From Kitasatospora herbaricolor (GTDB taxonomy: Bacteria; Actinomycetota; Actinomycetes; Streptomycetales; Streptomycetaceae): a stretch of DNA of 64,000 nt. How positions within the stretch are numbered: position 1 is the first letter of the stretch; the number at the start of each line of letters is the position of its first letter. Shown here piece after piece: positions 32,866 to 41,295 of this stretch. Both the position numbers and the translations under genes were made by a program. Under the pieces are notes generated by a model. That model did no database searches, had not been told where the DNA came from, and saw only the letters and a list, made by a program, of their open reading frames with translations. The stretch lies in contig NZ_JAUSVA010000002.1 in assembly GCF_030813695.1 (NCBI RefSeq), positions 5,146,001 through 5,210,000 of the forward strand. Reading direction: 5' to 3'.

Positions 32866-34710
32866 ATGGAAGCCGAGTCGGAGCCGTACGTCCGCCTGGC
32901 GACCCTCCGCACCTTGCACCGGGTCGTGGCGGACCTCAATGCTGCCCGCAGCCTGGCGGGCACCTTGCAGGCCGTGGTCGAGGGCGCGGTGCACGGGCTC
33001 GGCTTCGACGCGGCCGCGGTGAGCCTGGTGCGACCCGACGGCGATCTGGTGGTGGCGGCCGTCTGGGAGCTGGAGGAGAGCGCCCTGGGCGGTCCGGCCG
33101 TGCTGCTCGGCCAGGTCGGCTCCCGGGAGTCCTGGGACCGCCTGCTCGGCGTCAGCGACCACTGGGGCACCCTGCGCTTCCTGCCGCACGACCGGGGCTG
33201 GGCGGTCGGCAGCGACATCCCGCGCTGGACCGGCGACGGCCCGCTGCCCGTCTACACCAACGACTGGCACCCCAGTGACGGCCTGCTCGCCCCGATGTAC
33301 AGCGCCGGCGGCGACCTCCTCGGCGTGCTGTCGGTCGACCGGCCGCGCAGCGGCAAGCGGCCCGGCGCCTGGACCCGCGAGGCCCTGGAGATGTTCTCCC
33401 TGCAGGCCTCCATCGCGATCGGCAACGCCCGCCTGCGGGCCGAGATGCAGCGCGCCCTGGCCCGGCTGGAGAAGGAGCAGCAGGCGCTGAGAGCCAGCGA
33501 GGAGAGCTTCCGGCAGGCCTTCGAGTACGCGCCCAGCGGCATGGCCATCACCGAGCTGCACGGCGCCGGCCGGGGCCAGCTGACCCGGGTCAACGACGCG
33601 CTCTGCCGCCTGCTCGGCCGCCCGCGCGCGGTGCTGCGCCAGCAGAGCTTCGCCGACCTGGTGCATCCCGAGGACCGCGGCCTGCTGGAGCGCACCAGCG
33701 CCGAGAGCGGCCGCGCCGAGCTGCGGCTGTCCCGGCGGGACGGCGGCTACCAGTGGGTCTGCCTGCGCAACTCGGTGGTCGCCGACGCGGCCGAGGGGCC
33801 GAGCTTCCTGCTGACCCACGTCGAGGACATCGAGGAGCGCAAGCGGCACGAGTTCCAGCTGGCCCACCGGGCCAGCCACGACGCGCTGACCGGCCTGCCC
33901 AACGGCGCGGAGCTGAAGGCCCGGCTCGGCCGGCGGCTGTGCGCCCAGCCCCAGGCGCCGGTGGGCGCGCCCCCGCACGGGGCGGTGGCCTACAGCGGCG
34001 CGGGCGCGATCGAGCCGGGGTACGCCGCGGTGGCGGGCGCCGCCTCGTACAGCGCGCACTCCGCCTTCGACGGCCTGGAGGGCCTCGGGGCCGGCCCCGC
34101 GCCGGCCCACGGCTACGGGCTGCCCGAGAGCCAGGGGCACCACGGCCACGGGGAGCACGCGGCCGGCCGGGCCGGCGGCCGCGGCGTGGCGCCGGACCAC
34201 GCGCACGCGGTGGTGCCGGCCGACCAGGGCTCCTCGGGCGACCTGTGGAGCGGGGCGCTGCGGCCCGGCGCCGCGGCGGCGGGGGACAAGGGCCTCGCGG
34301 TGCTCTTCTGCGACCTGGACGGCTTCAAGTCGATCAACGACCGGTTCGGCCACAACGCGGGCGACGCGGTGCTGGTCGAGGTGGCCCGCCGGCTGCAGCA
34401 GGTCGTCCGGGAGGGTGACACGGTGGCCCGGCTGGGCGGCGACGAGTTCGTGGTGCTCGCCGACGGCATCGGGCGGGAGGAGGCCAAGGACCTCTCCAAC
34501 CGGCTCCGCACGGCGATCATCCCGCCGATGCGGATCGACGGCCGGGCGATGCGGGTCGGGGTCAGCCTCGGGATCGGCTGGGCGGGCTGCGGGATGAGCA
34601 TCGAAGAGGTGCTGCACACCGCCGACGAGCGGATGTACGACGAGAAGCGGGCCCGCGGCGGAGCCGTCCGGGGGGCCCGCGGTGAGCGCTCGCACCGCAG
34701 GGCGGGCTGA
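32866..34710 (+). CDS. cdgB: Diguanylate cyclase CdgB (GAF-PAS-GGDEF)
   Basis: A 614-residue c-di-GMP synthase. Domains in order are GAF (about 20-190), a short helical linker, PAS (about 212-325) and GGDEF (about 330-597). The catalytic GGDEF is intact (524-528), and the inhibitory I-site RxxD is at 515-518 with the standard 5-residue gap, so product feedback is expected. A 115-residue low-complexity insert (Ala/Gly/Pro/His-rich, about 359-474) splits the GGDEF domain after its first helix. The domain order and a coiled-coil protein-TerD-NagA neighbourhood match S. coelicolor CdgB, a BldD-controlled enzyme (from memory). The product acts on BldD and RsiG. Confidence 0.88.
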   Translation: MEAESEPYVRLATLRTLHRVVADLNAARSLAGTLQAVVEGAVHGLGFDAAAVSLVRPDGDLVVAAVWELEESALGGPAVLLGQVGSRESWDRLLGVSDHWGTLRFLPHDRGWAVGSDIPRWTGDGPLPVYTNDWHPSDGLLAPMYSAGGDLLGVLSVDRPRSGKRPGAWTREALEMFSLQASIAIGNARLRAEMQRALARLEKEQQALRASEESFRQAFEYAPSGMAITELHGAGRGQLTRVNDALCRLLGRPRAVLRQQSFADLVHPEDRGLLERTSAESGRAELRLSRRDGGYQWVCLRNSVVADAAEGPSFLLTHVEDIEERKRHEFQLAHRASHDALTGLPNGAELKARLGRRLCAQPQAPVGAPPHGAVAYSGAGAIEPGYAAVAGAASYSAHSAFDGLEGLGAGPAPAHGYGLPESQGHHGHGEHAAGRAGGRGVAPDHAHAVVPADQGSSGDLWSGALRPGAAAAGDKGLAVLFCDLDGFKSINDRFGHNAGDAVLVEVARRLQQVVREGDTVARLGGDEFVVLADGIGREEAKDLSNRLRTAIIPPMRIDGRAMRVGVSLGIGWAGCGMSIEEVLHTADERMYDEKRARGGAVRGARGERSHRRAG

Positions 34711-34881
34711 GCCCGGGGCGGACGCCCCGGGAGGGGGCGGCCGGGGCGGCGGCCGCCGCCCGCCCGAACGGGCCTTTTCCCCGGGTCACGCGGGGCAGGT
34801 AGGGTTCCCGGGTACGAGCGTCCAACTTTGCGCGTACGGCGTGCCTGCCGTGCGGGGCACTGCGATGGGGAGTTGACCACC

Positions 34882-35826
34882 GTGACGAGCGCCGGCAACA
34901 ACGGAGTGCCCGAGGGCACCGACAGCGCTGCCCCGCAGGAGGACGACCCGTTCGGCTACCTCTACCGGCCGGCCGAGGGAGCCCCCGCCCAGCAGGGCCA
35001 GGGCCAGCAGCCGGGTGTCCCGCGCACCTCGTACAACCGGCCGGTCGAGGTCGGCCGCACCCAGTACGGCCAGCCCGGGTACCGGCCGCAGCCGCAGTCC
35101 CGCCAGCAGCCCGAGCCCGGCCCGCAGGACCGGTACCAGGGCGGCCGGCCGTCGCACGGCGAGCTCCCGACCCAGCAGAACCGGTACGCCGAGCGCTCCC
35201 GTCCGCAGCCGGGCGAGGAGCGGCCGAGCGGCGGGCGCAGCAAGGGCGCGGTGATCGGCGCGGTGGCCGTCGTGGCGGCGATCGCGATCGGCGCCGGCAT
35301 CGCGCTGTCCTCGGGCGACCCCGGCGACACCAAGGCGAAGGGCGGGCAGACCAGCGCCCCGGAGTCCCCGACCGCCACCTCCTCCGGCTCGGCGAGCGCC
35401 TCGCCGACCGCCGCCGCGACCGTGGCCGGGCCGACCACCACGGACGCCTCGCAGCTCCAGGGCCAGAACGCCCCGCTGGCCAGCGCCGTGAAGGGCGCGA
35501 AGTCCGCGGACGGCGGCTACCTGACGCTGCAGCCGGGCTCCTCGGTGACCTGGAAGGGCGAGGTGCCGACGGCGGGCACCTACAAGTTCCTGGTGCGCTT
35601 CAACAACGCCGGCGCCGACCTCAAGGGGACGGTGAACGTCAACGGCAAGGACCGCGACGGCGGGCTGGACTTCAAGAACTACGCGCCGGGCAACGACGCG
35701 ACGCAGTCCTGGTACAGCACGTACATCCTGCCGCAGCTGACGGCCGGGCCGAACACGATCACGGTGTCCGCCCCGGCCGGGGGCACTGTCCTGGTCGACC
35801 AGATCACGGTCTCCCCGAGCGGCTGA
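34882..35826 (+). CDS. Membrane-anchored protein with C-terminal CBM-like domain
   Basis: A 314-residue protein. A Pro/Gln-rich cytoplasmic N-terminus (about 1-125) leads to one transmembrane helix (about 128-150), a Ser/Thr/Ala linker, and a C-terminal beta-rich domain (about 190-314). That domain resembles carbohydrate-binding modules of the CBM6/35 type (GYLTLQPGSSVTW, GTYKFLVRFNN, NTITVSAP). It probably displays a sugar- or wall-binding module outside the membrane. The GTG at 34882 has GGGGAG 9 nt upstream, better than upstream alternatives. It lies between cdgB and nagA. The binding target is unknown. Confidence 0.7.
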   Translation: MTSAGNNGVPEGTDSAAPQEDDPFGYLYRPAEGAPAQQGQGQQPGVPRTSYNRPVEVGRTQYGQPGYRPQPQSRQQPEPGPQDRYQGGRPSHGELPTQQNRYAERSRPQPGEERPSGGRSKGAVIGAVAVVAAIAIGAGIALSSGDPGDTKAKGGQTSAPESPTATSSGSASASPTAAATVAGPTTTDASQLQGQNAPLASAVKGAKSADGGYLTLQPGSSVTWKGEVPTAGTYKFLVRFNNAGADLKGTVNVNGKDRDGGLDFKNYAPGNDATQSWYSTYILPQLTAGPNTITVSAPAGGTVLVDQITVSPSG

Positions 35827-35833
35827 GCCGTGC

Positions 35834-37033
35834 TCAGCCGGTGCCGACCGCGGTGAAGCGGTCGGCACCGGAGACCCACGCGCCGCGGCGCATCACCGCG
35901 ACCAGCTCGTAGCTCTCGGAGTCCAGCACGACGAGGTCGGCGCTCTTGCCGGTCTCCAGCGAGCCGATCGAGTCGGCGAGGCCGAGCAGGCGGGCGGGCA
36001 CCGTGCAGAGCGACTCGACGGCCTGGTTCAGGCTGAGGCCGTTGAGGGTGACCGAGCGGCGGAAGGCGACGTCCAGGGTGAGGGTGGAGCCGGCGATGGA
36101 GCCGCCCTCGACCAGCCGGGCGACGCCGTCCTCGACGCGGACCTGCAGCGGGCCGAGCGGGTAGAGGCCGTCGCCCATGCCGGCCGCGCCCATGGCGTCG
36201 GTGATCAGCGCGACCCGGGAGGCGCCGGCGGTGCCGTAGGCGAGGTCCAGCACCGAGGGGTGCAGGTGGATGCCGTCGTTGATGAGCTCGACGGTGACCC
36301 GCTCGTCCTCCAGGAGGGCGACGATCGGGCCCGGCGCCCGGTGCTGGATGCCGGGCATCGCGTTGAACAGGTGGGTGGCGACGGTGGCGCCGGCCTCGAT
36401 GGCTTCGAGGGTCTTGGCGTAGTCGGAGTCGGTGTGGCCGACGGCGGCGATCACGCCGAGGTCGGCCAGCATCCGGACGGAGTCGAGTCCGCCGGGCAGT
36501 TCCGGTGCCAGGGTGACCATCTTGGCGTGGCCGCGGGCGGCGTCGACCAGCTTGCGCACCAGCGCCGGGTCGGGGTCGCGGAGCAGGTCGGGGCGGTGGG
36601 CGCCGCACCGGTTGTGGGAGATGAAGGGGCCCTCGAAGTGGACGCCGGCGAGCACGCCGTCCTCCACCAGTTCGGAGAGCACCGCGGCCTGGCGGCAGAC
36701 CTCGTCGATCTCGCCGGTGACGGTGCTCGCGACGGTGGTGGTGGTGCCGTGCGCCAGGTGCGTGCGGGCGGCGGTGAGCGCCTCCTCGGCGATCCCGGAG
36801 GCGTAGGAGCCGCCGCCGCCGCCGTGCACGTGCAGGTCGACGAAGCCGGGGACGACGGTGTGGCCCGTCAGGTCCAGGTCGCCCGGCTGCCGGTCGCCGC
36901 CGAAGGACGACAGGGTCGTCCCCTCGACGGTGAGCCGGCCGTCCTCGACGACGCCGCCTGGCAGGACCAGTCGGGCGCCGGCCAGTGCGGCACCCCGCGG
37001 CAGAGCCGCCGATTGATTCCGCGCGGCAGTCAC
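35834..37033 (-). CDS. nagA: N-acetylglucosamine-6-phosphate deacetylase
   Basis: A 399-residue amidohydrolase that turns GlcNAc-6-P into GlcN-6-P plus acetate, the step whose product is the DasR inducer in Streptomyces. The metal-binding VDLHVHGGGG, the catalytic-side HFEGPFIS, and the ITDAMGAAG aspartate segment are all intact. The GTG at 37033 follows GGAGG by 7 nt. It lies 157 nt downstream of nagK on the same strand and is likely expressed with it from the dre-controlled promoter. Confidence 0.95.
   Translation of the reverse strand: MTAARNQSAALPRGAALAGARLVLPGGVVEDGRLTVEGTTLSSFGGDRQPGDLDLTGHTVVPGFVDLHVHGGGGGSYASGIAEEALTAARTHLAHGTTTTVASTVTGEIDEVCRQAAVLSELVEDGVLAGVHFEGPFISHNRCGAHRPDLLRDPDPALVRKLVDAARGHAKMVTLAPELPGGLDSVRMLADLGVIAAVGHTDSDYAKTLEAIEAGATVATHLFNAMPGIQHRAPGPIVALLEDERVTVELINDGIHLHPSVLDLAYGTAGASRVALITDAMGAAGMGDGLYPLGPLQVRVEDGVARLVEGGSIAGSTLTLDVAFRRSVTLNGLSLNQAVESLCTVPARLLGLADSIGSLETGKSADLVVLDSESYELVAVMRRGAWVSGADRFTAVGTG
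35838..35871. terminator. Terminator hairpin inside the end of nagA
   Basis: Perfect 14-bp arms with a 6-nt loop follow the CBM-like gene by 11 nt. The hairpin lies inside the last codons of the convergent nagA, so the C-terminal NagA residues are encoded by a terminator. Confidence 0.7.
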
Positions 37034-37190
37034 GCGGTCACCTCCATTAGTCGGGACTTCAGATCCCTGTGTTCGGATGCGCGAAGCGCCGTGGTCCGGC
37101 CGCCGCCGGTGACCCGCCCGGGTGCGGGTCGCGGGGCCCCGCCGCCGGGGGGCGCCGCGGGCCGGTCCGGGACCCCTCCCACGCGCGGTC

Positions 37191-38147
37191 TCACGCGCGG
37201 GGGGAGTGCGGGGTGACCGAGAGCAGGTCCCAGGCGAGGAGGCCGGCTCCCAGTGAGGCCGCCGTGTCCTTGAGCATGGCCGGTACGACCACCGGGGGCA
37301 TCTGGAAGGTCAGCCGCTCGGTCACCGCCGCGCGGAGCGGGGTGAAGAGCGTGTCGCCGGCCTCGGCCAGTCCGCCGCCGACGATCACGGTGGACGGGTC
37401 GAGCAGGCTCTGGGCCAGCACGATGCCGTCGGCGAGGGCGTCGACGGCGAGCTGCCAGACCTGGACGGCGCGCTCGTCCCCGGCGTCCACGGCGTCGGCG
37501 CAGGCCGCCGCGTCGGCCTGCGGGTCGCCGCTGGCCGCGGCCCAGGCCCGGGAGACGGCGGAGGCCGACGCGAGGGTCTCCAGACACCCCCGGGCGCCGC
37601 AGCCGCAGGCGGGGCCGCCGGGGCGGACCACCACGTGGCCGATCTCGCCGCCGTAGCCGTGCGCGCCGGCCTCGATCCGTCCGCCGATGCCGATGGCGCC
37701 GGCGATGCCGGTGCCGAGCGCGATGAACAGGAAGCGGTCGACGCCGCGGCCGGCGCCGAGCCGGCCCTCGGCGAGCCCGCCGGAGCGGACGTCGTGGCCG
37801 AGGGCGACCGGCATGGCGGTGCCGTCCTTCCCGGCCAGGCGCTCGCCGAGGAGCTTGCGCAGCGGTAGGTCGCGCCAACCGAGGTTGGCGGAGAACACCG
37901 CGATCCCGTTCTTCTCGTCGAGCGTCCCCGGGACGGCGACGCCCGCGGCGAGGGGGTCGCTGCCGAATCGGCCGCGCCCCTCGTCCGCCAGGTCGGCGGC
38001 GAAGTCGAGGATGGCGGTGACCACGGCGTCCGTGCCGTGCTCCCGCCCGGTCGGTCGGCGTGCTTCGAACAGCACGGAGCCGTCCTGGGCGAGCAGCGCG
38101 GCCTTCATGCCGGTGCCGCCTACATCGAGTGCGATGACGTGCTTCAC
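37191..38147 (-). CDS. nagK: ROK-family N-acetylglucosamine kinase
   Basis: A 318-residue ROK sugar kinase. It has the N-terminal ATP motif LDVGGTGMKAA and the ROK zinc site GHVVVRPGGPACGCGARGCLE. Position directly before nagA and behind a DasR site marks it as NagK, which phosphorylates GlcNAc (from chitin or wall turnover) at C6, and not as a general glucokinase. The GTG start has AAGGAA about 11 nt upstream. ROK family members can also phosphorylate glucose, so substrate is inferred from context. Confidence 0.85.
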   Translation of the reverse strand: MKHVIALDVGGTGMKAALLAQDGSVLFEARRPTGREHGTDAVVTAILDFAADLADEGRGRFGSDPLAAGVAVPGTLDEKNGIAVFSANLGWRDLPLRKLLGERLAGKDGTAMPVALGHDVRSGGLAEGRLGAGRGVDRFLFIALGTGIAGAIGIGGRIEAGAHGYGGEIGHVVVRPGGPACGCGARGCLETLASASAVSRAWAAASGDPQADAAACADAVDAGDERAVQVWQLAVDALADGIVLAQSLLDPSTVIVGGGLAEAGDTLFTPLRAAVTERLTFQMPPVVVPAMLKDTAASLGAGLLAWDLLSVTPHSPRA

Positions 38148-38174
38148 GGTGGACAGTTTCCTTGGTCAGGTCGG

Positions 38175-38218
38175 AGAGGTCTAGTCCAGTTGGGCTATTG
38201 GTCAGCCCCTGGACCAGT
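38175..38218. promoter_or_regulatory. DasR-responsive elements (dre) upstream of nagK
   Basis: AGAGGTCTAGTCCAGT (38175-38190) matches the DasR site consensus AGTGGTCTAGACCAGT at 14 of 16 positions. A second site (38203-38218) has a good right half (TGGACCAGT) and a poor left half, centred 28 bp away. DasR represses GlcNAc use genes until GlcN-6-P accumulates. The full 38148-38458 gap holds no gene. Confidence 0.75.
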
Positions 38219-38458
38219 GAGATTTGTCGCTCTGCGGGCAGCTCGGGTGATTTGTGGTGAGTTGCACGGCTGCCGGCCGTGCCCCCGCGAACCTCTGTGT
38301 ACCCCCGTGAGCACCGTCGAGCCCCCCGTGCCCCGCCGGTTCCCCGCGGCAGTCGGGCGGTCCGTGCGGCAGGGCAGGCCCCCAGGGCGCCGGAATGTGC
38401 GAGGCTGGCCCCGCCCGCGTGATCGCGCGCGGCGGGGACGGAGGAGGGGCAGCGGCGC

Positions 38459-39253
38459 GTGTCCAGGTACGAGCGGTGGAACTCACTGTTGGAGCTGCTG
38501 GCCGAGAACGGCCGGCTGGACGTCGAGGAGGCCGCCCAGGCCTTGGACGTCTCGGCCGCCACCATCCGCCGCGACCTGGACGAGCTGGCGCGCCAGCAGA
38601 TGGTCACCCGGACGCGGGGCGGCGCCGTGGCGCACAACGTCTCCTACGACCTGCCGCTGCGCTACAAGACCGCCCGGCACGCCGGCGCCAAGCAGCGGAT
38701 CGGCGCGGCCGCCGCCGCCCTGATCGCCCCCGGCGAGGTGGTCGGCCTGAACGGCGGGACCACCACCACCGAGGTGGCGCGCGCCCTGGCGGTGCGCCCC
38801 GAGCTGGTCGAGCGCGCGGAGGGCGCGCCGGGCCGGCTGCTGACCATCGTCACCAACGCGCTCAACATCGCCAACGAGTTGACGGTCCGTCCGCAGGTGA
38901 AGATCGTCGTCACCGGCGGGGTGGCCCGGCCGCAGTCCTACGAGCTGATCGGCCCGCTGGCGAACGCCGTCCTCGACGAACTGACCCTCGACGTCACGGT
39001 GTTGGGCGTCGACGCGGTCGACGTGGTGCACGGTGCGACGGCCCATCACGAGGGTGAGGCGAGCGTCAACCGGCTGCTGGCCGAGCGGGCCCGCCGGGTG
39101 GTCGTGGTCGCCGACTCCTCCAAGCTCGGCCGCCGGGTCTTCGCCCGGATCTGCGGGCTGGACCGGATCTCCGCCCTGGTCACCGACGCGGAGGTGGACG
39201 AGGAGCTGGCCGCGGCCTTCACCGAGGCCGGCGTGCAGGTGATCACGGCCTGA
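38459..39253 (+). CDS. DeoR-family transcriptional regulator
   Basis: A 264-residue DeoR/GlpR regulator with the N-terminal helix-turn-helix (SRYERWNSLLELLAENG, then LDVSAATIRRDLDEL) and a C-terminal sugar-phosphate isomerase-like effector domain (NGGTTTTEVA). It probably responds to a phosphorylated sugar. The GTG start follows GAGGAGGGG by 9 nt. It lies between nagK (divergent) and a sugar-binding lipoprotein (same direction), so either may be a target. I see no obvious operator of its own. Confidence 0.88.
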   Translation: MSRYERWNSLLELLAENGRLDVEEAAQALDVSAATIRRDLDELARQQMVTRTRGGAVAHNVSYDLPLRYKTARHAGAKQRIGAAAAALIAPGEVVGLNGGTTTTEVARALAVRPELVERAEGAPGRLLTIVTNALNIANELTVRPQVKIVVTGGVARPQSYELIGPLANAVLDELTLDVTVLGVDAVDVVHGATAHHEGEASVNRLLAERARRVVVVADSSKLGRRVFARICGLDRISALVTDAEVDEELAAAFTEAGVQVITA

Positions 39254-39370
39254 ACCCCGGTGCGACGACCGTCCGAACCCCGAACGGACGGACGGGTGTT
39301 CTGTCCCGAATCACCTGATTGCCATTGCGCGTGCTGCAACGTGATCCGGCACTTCGATAACTACCTCCGT

Positions 39371-39384
39371 GAGGTCTGGACCTC
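39371..39384. promoter_or_regulatory. dre-like palindrome before the sugar-binding gene
   Basis: GAGGTCTGGACCTC is a perfect palindrome (6-bp arms, 2-nt centre). Its core GGTCTGGACC differs from the DasR core GGTCTAGACC by one base. It is 60 nt upstream of the start codon. Confidence 0.6.
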
Positions 39385-39443
39385 TGGGAGTCCGCTTTGG
39401 GAGTGTTACCGCCAATCTCCCCCGAAGAAGGCGGTACATCGCG

Positions 39444-40712
39444 GTGAACAGGCGTGCCCACGGGTCCTTCCGGCTGATCGGTTCGGCGGTCGTCGGCGCG
39501 CTGCTGCTGACCGGCTGCGGCGGGGCCTCGGGCTCCGACGTGACACTGAAGCTGGTGGCCGCCGACTACGGCGACGACGAGGCGACCAGCTCCAGGCCGT
39601 ACTGGGAGGACCTGGCCCGGCGCTTCGAGGCGGCCAACCCCAAGATCAAGGTCAAGGTCGAGGTGGTCAGCTGGAACGACATCGACAAGCGGGTCGCCGA
39701 GCTGATCAAGAGCGGCTCCTCGCCCGACCTCGTGCAGACCGGCGGCTTCGCCGACCAGGTCGCCGCCAAGCGGCTCTACCCCGCCGCCGACGTGCTCTCG
39801 ATGGAGACCCAGGCCAACATCAGCGAGGGCTTCGCCCATGCCGGGCAGGTGCTCGGCACCCAGTACGGCATCCCCTTCGTCTCCTCCTCGCGGGTGTTCT
39901 TCTACAACAAGGCGATCTTCCAGAAGGCGGGCATCACCGCGCCGCCGGCCACCTGGTCCGAGCTCAAGGCGGACGCCGACAAGATCAAGGCGAAGGTGCC
40001 GGGGGTGACCCCGTACGCGCTGCCGCTCGGGCCCGAGGAGGCCCAGGGCGAATCGATGATGTGGGCGATGAGCGGCGGTGGCGCCCTCTCCGACGACGTC
40101 GGCAACTACAGCATCGACAGTCCGCAGAACCTGGCCACCTTCAGCTGGCTGCGCTCCAACCTGGTCGACTCCCACTTGACCTACCCGGACCCGGGCACGG
40201 TCGACCGCAAGACCGCCTTCAACGACTTCGCGACCGGCAAGGTGGCGATGCTGAACGGCCACCCCTCGCTGCTGGGCAAGGCCACCGCCGCCAAGGTCGA
40301 CTTCGGCACGGCGGCCATCCCGCGCAAGGACGGCGTGGGGAAGACGGGCACCCTCGGGGTGGCCGACTGGATGATGGCCTTCAAGGCGAACGGGCACAAG
40401 CTGGAGATCAAGCAGCTCCTCAACTTCGTGTACTCGAAGGAGAACACGCTCGCGTTCGACGAGAAGTACAACCTGCTGCCGGTCACCCAGGACACGCTGG
40501 CGGAGATGAGCAGCAACGGGAAGCACGAGGACCTCAAGCAGTTCCTCGCGGTGCTGCCGAACGCCAGCTTCTACCCGCTCGGCGACCCCGCCTGGGAGCA
40601 GGTCAGCAGCAAGATCAAGAAGGAGATCGGGCACGCGGTCACCGGCGATGCCAAGCAGGTGCTGGGCGGGCTGCAGGAGGCGGCGGTCGCGGAGGCCAAG
40701 CGGGTCCGCTGA
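39444..40712 (+). CDS. Extracellular sugar-binding lipoprotein of an ABC transporter
   Basis: A 422-residue family 1 substrate-binding protein with a lipoprotein signal ending in LLTGC (about residue 24). The mature protein shows the type fold (WEDLARRFEAANPKIKVKVE, then a peptide-like hinge and TAFNDFATGKVAMLNGHPS). The sugar is not determinable, although location beside nagKA and the dre-like operator favour an amino sugar. No permease or ATPase gene lies nearby, so it must share those of a distant locus. The GTG at 39444 has AAGAAGG about 12 nt upstream and gives a proper signal peptide. Earlier starts do not. Confidence 0.88.
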   Translation: MNRRAHGSFRLIGSAVVGALLLTGCGGASGSDVTLKLVAADYGDDEATSSRPYWEDLARRFEAANPKIKVKVEVVSWNDIDKRVAELIKSGSSPDLVQTGGFADQVAAKRLYPAADVLSMETQANISEGFAHAGQVLGTQYGIPFVSSSRVFFYNKAIFQKAGITAPPATWSELKADADKIKAKVPGVTPYALPLGPEEAQGESMMWAMSGGGALSDDVGNYSIDSPQNLATFSWLRSNLVDSHLTYPDPGTVDRKTAFNDFATGKVAMLNGHPSLLGKATAAKVDFGTAAIPRKDGVGKTGTLGVADWMMAFKANGHKLEIKQLLNFVYSKENTLAFDEKYNLLPVTQDTLAEMSSNGKHEDLKQFLAVLPNASFYPLGDPAWEQVSSKIKKEIGHAVTGDAKQVLGGLQEAAVAEAKRVR

Positions 40713-40732
40713 CGGCCGGGCCCCTGATCCGG

Positions 40733-40764
40733 CCTGGGCCGGCCGGGCGGCGGGCCGGCCCAGG
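40733..40764. terminator. Bidirectional terminator after the sugar-binding gene
   Basis: Perfect 12-bp arms with an 8-nt loop lie between the convergent lipoprotein and cupin genes. Confidence 0.7.
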
Positions 40765-40811
40765 GGCGGGACGAGGTCGGGCCGTGCTCGGGACGAGAGC
40801 AGGCCAGGGGG

Positions 40812-41171
40812 TCAGGCCAGGGGTCGGGCCAGGGTCAGGGCGTACGCCTTGCGGAGCGTCTCGTGCACCGTCCAGGTGGTCCGGTCGCCGGCGTGCAGCA
40901 CCGCGGCGTCGCCCGGGCCCACCTCCAGCGTCGGGCCGCCCTCGAAGGCGATCGTGGCCCGGCCGCTGAGCACCACGAAGAGCTCGTCGGCCTCGGTGTC
41001 GGTGACCACCCCCGGGGTGATCTGCCAGATCCCGCGCAGCTGGCGGCCTTCCTCGGACTCCCAGAGCACCTTCCCGGACACCTCGGGGGTGCCGGAGACG
41101 ATCTGGGCGGGGTCGAGCGGGTCGGGTTCGAGCTCGGCGCTCGGGATGTGCACGGCGAAGCTGTCGGTCAT
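40812..41171 (-). CDS. Small cupin-domain protein
   Basis: A 119-residue single-cupin protein. Strands around ADELFVVLSGRATI and EVGPGDAAVLHAGDRTTW fit the two cupin motifs, but several canonical metal-binding histidines are replaced, so a metal enzyme is uncertain. It resembles the DUF861-like cupins. Function unknown. TAGCGT (minus strand, 41078 region equivalent at 41178-41183) ends 6 nt before the ATG, which suggests a leaderless mRNA. Confidence 0.78.
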   Translation of the reverse strand: MTDSFAVHIPSAELEPDPLDPAQIVSGTPEVSGKVLWESEEGRQLRGIWQITPGVVTDTEADELFVVLSGRATIAFEGGPTLEVGPGDAAVLHAGDRTTWTVHETLRKAYALTLARPLA

Positions 41172-41295
41172 GCCCCGACGCTAACCCGGCCGCCCCCGCC
41201 GGCGGGGGCGCCACAGTGTGTCGGACCGCCGGGGGAGAATGACACCTCGTAGGGCCCGGCGCGGGCCCGGCCGGACGGATGCGGAGGTGGCGGCG

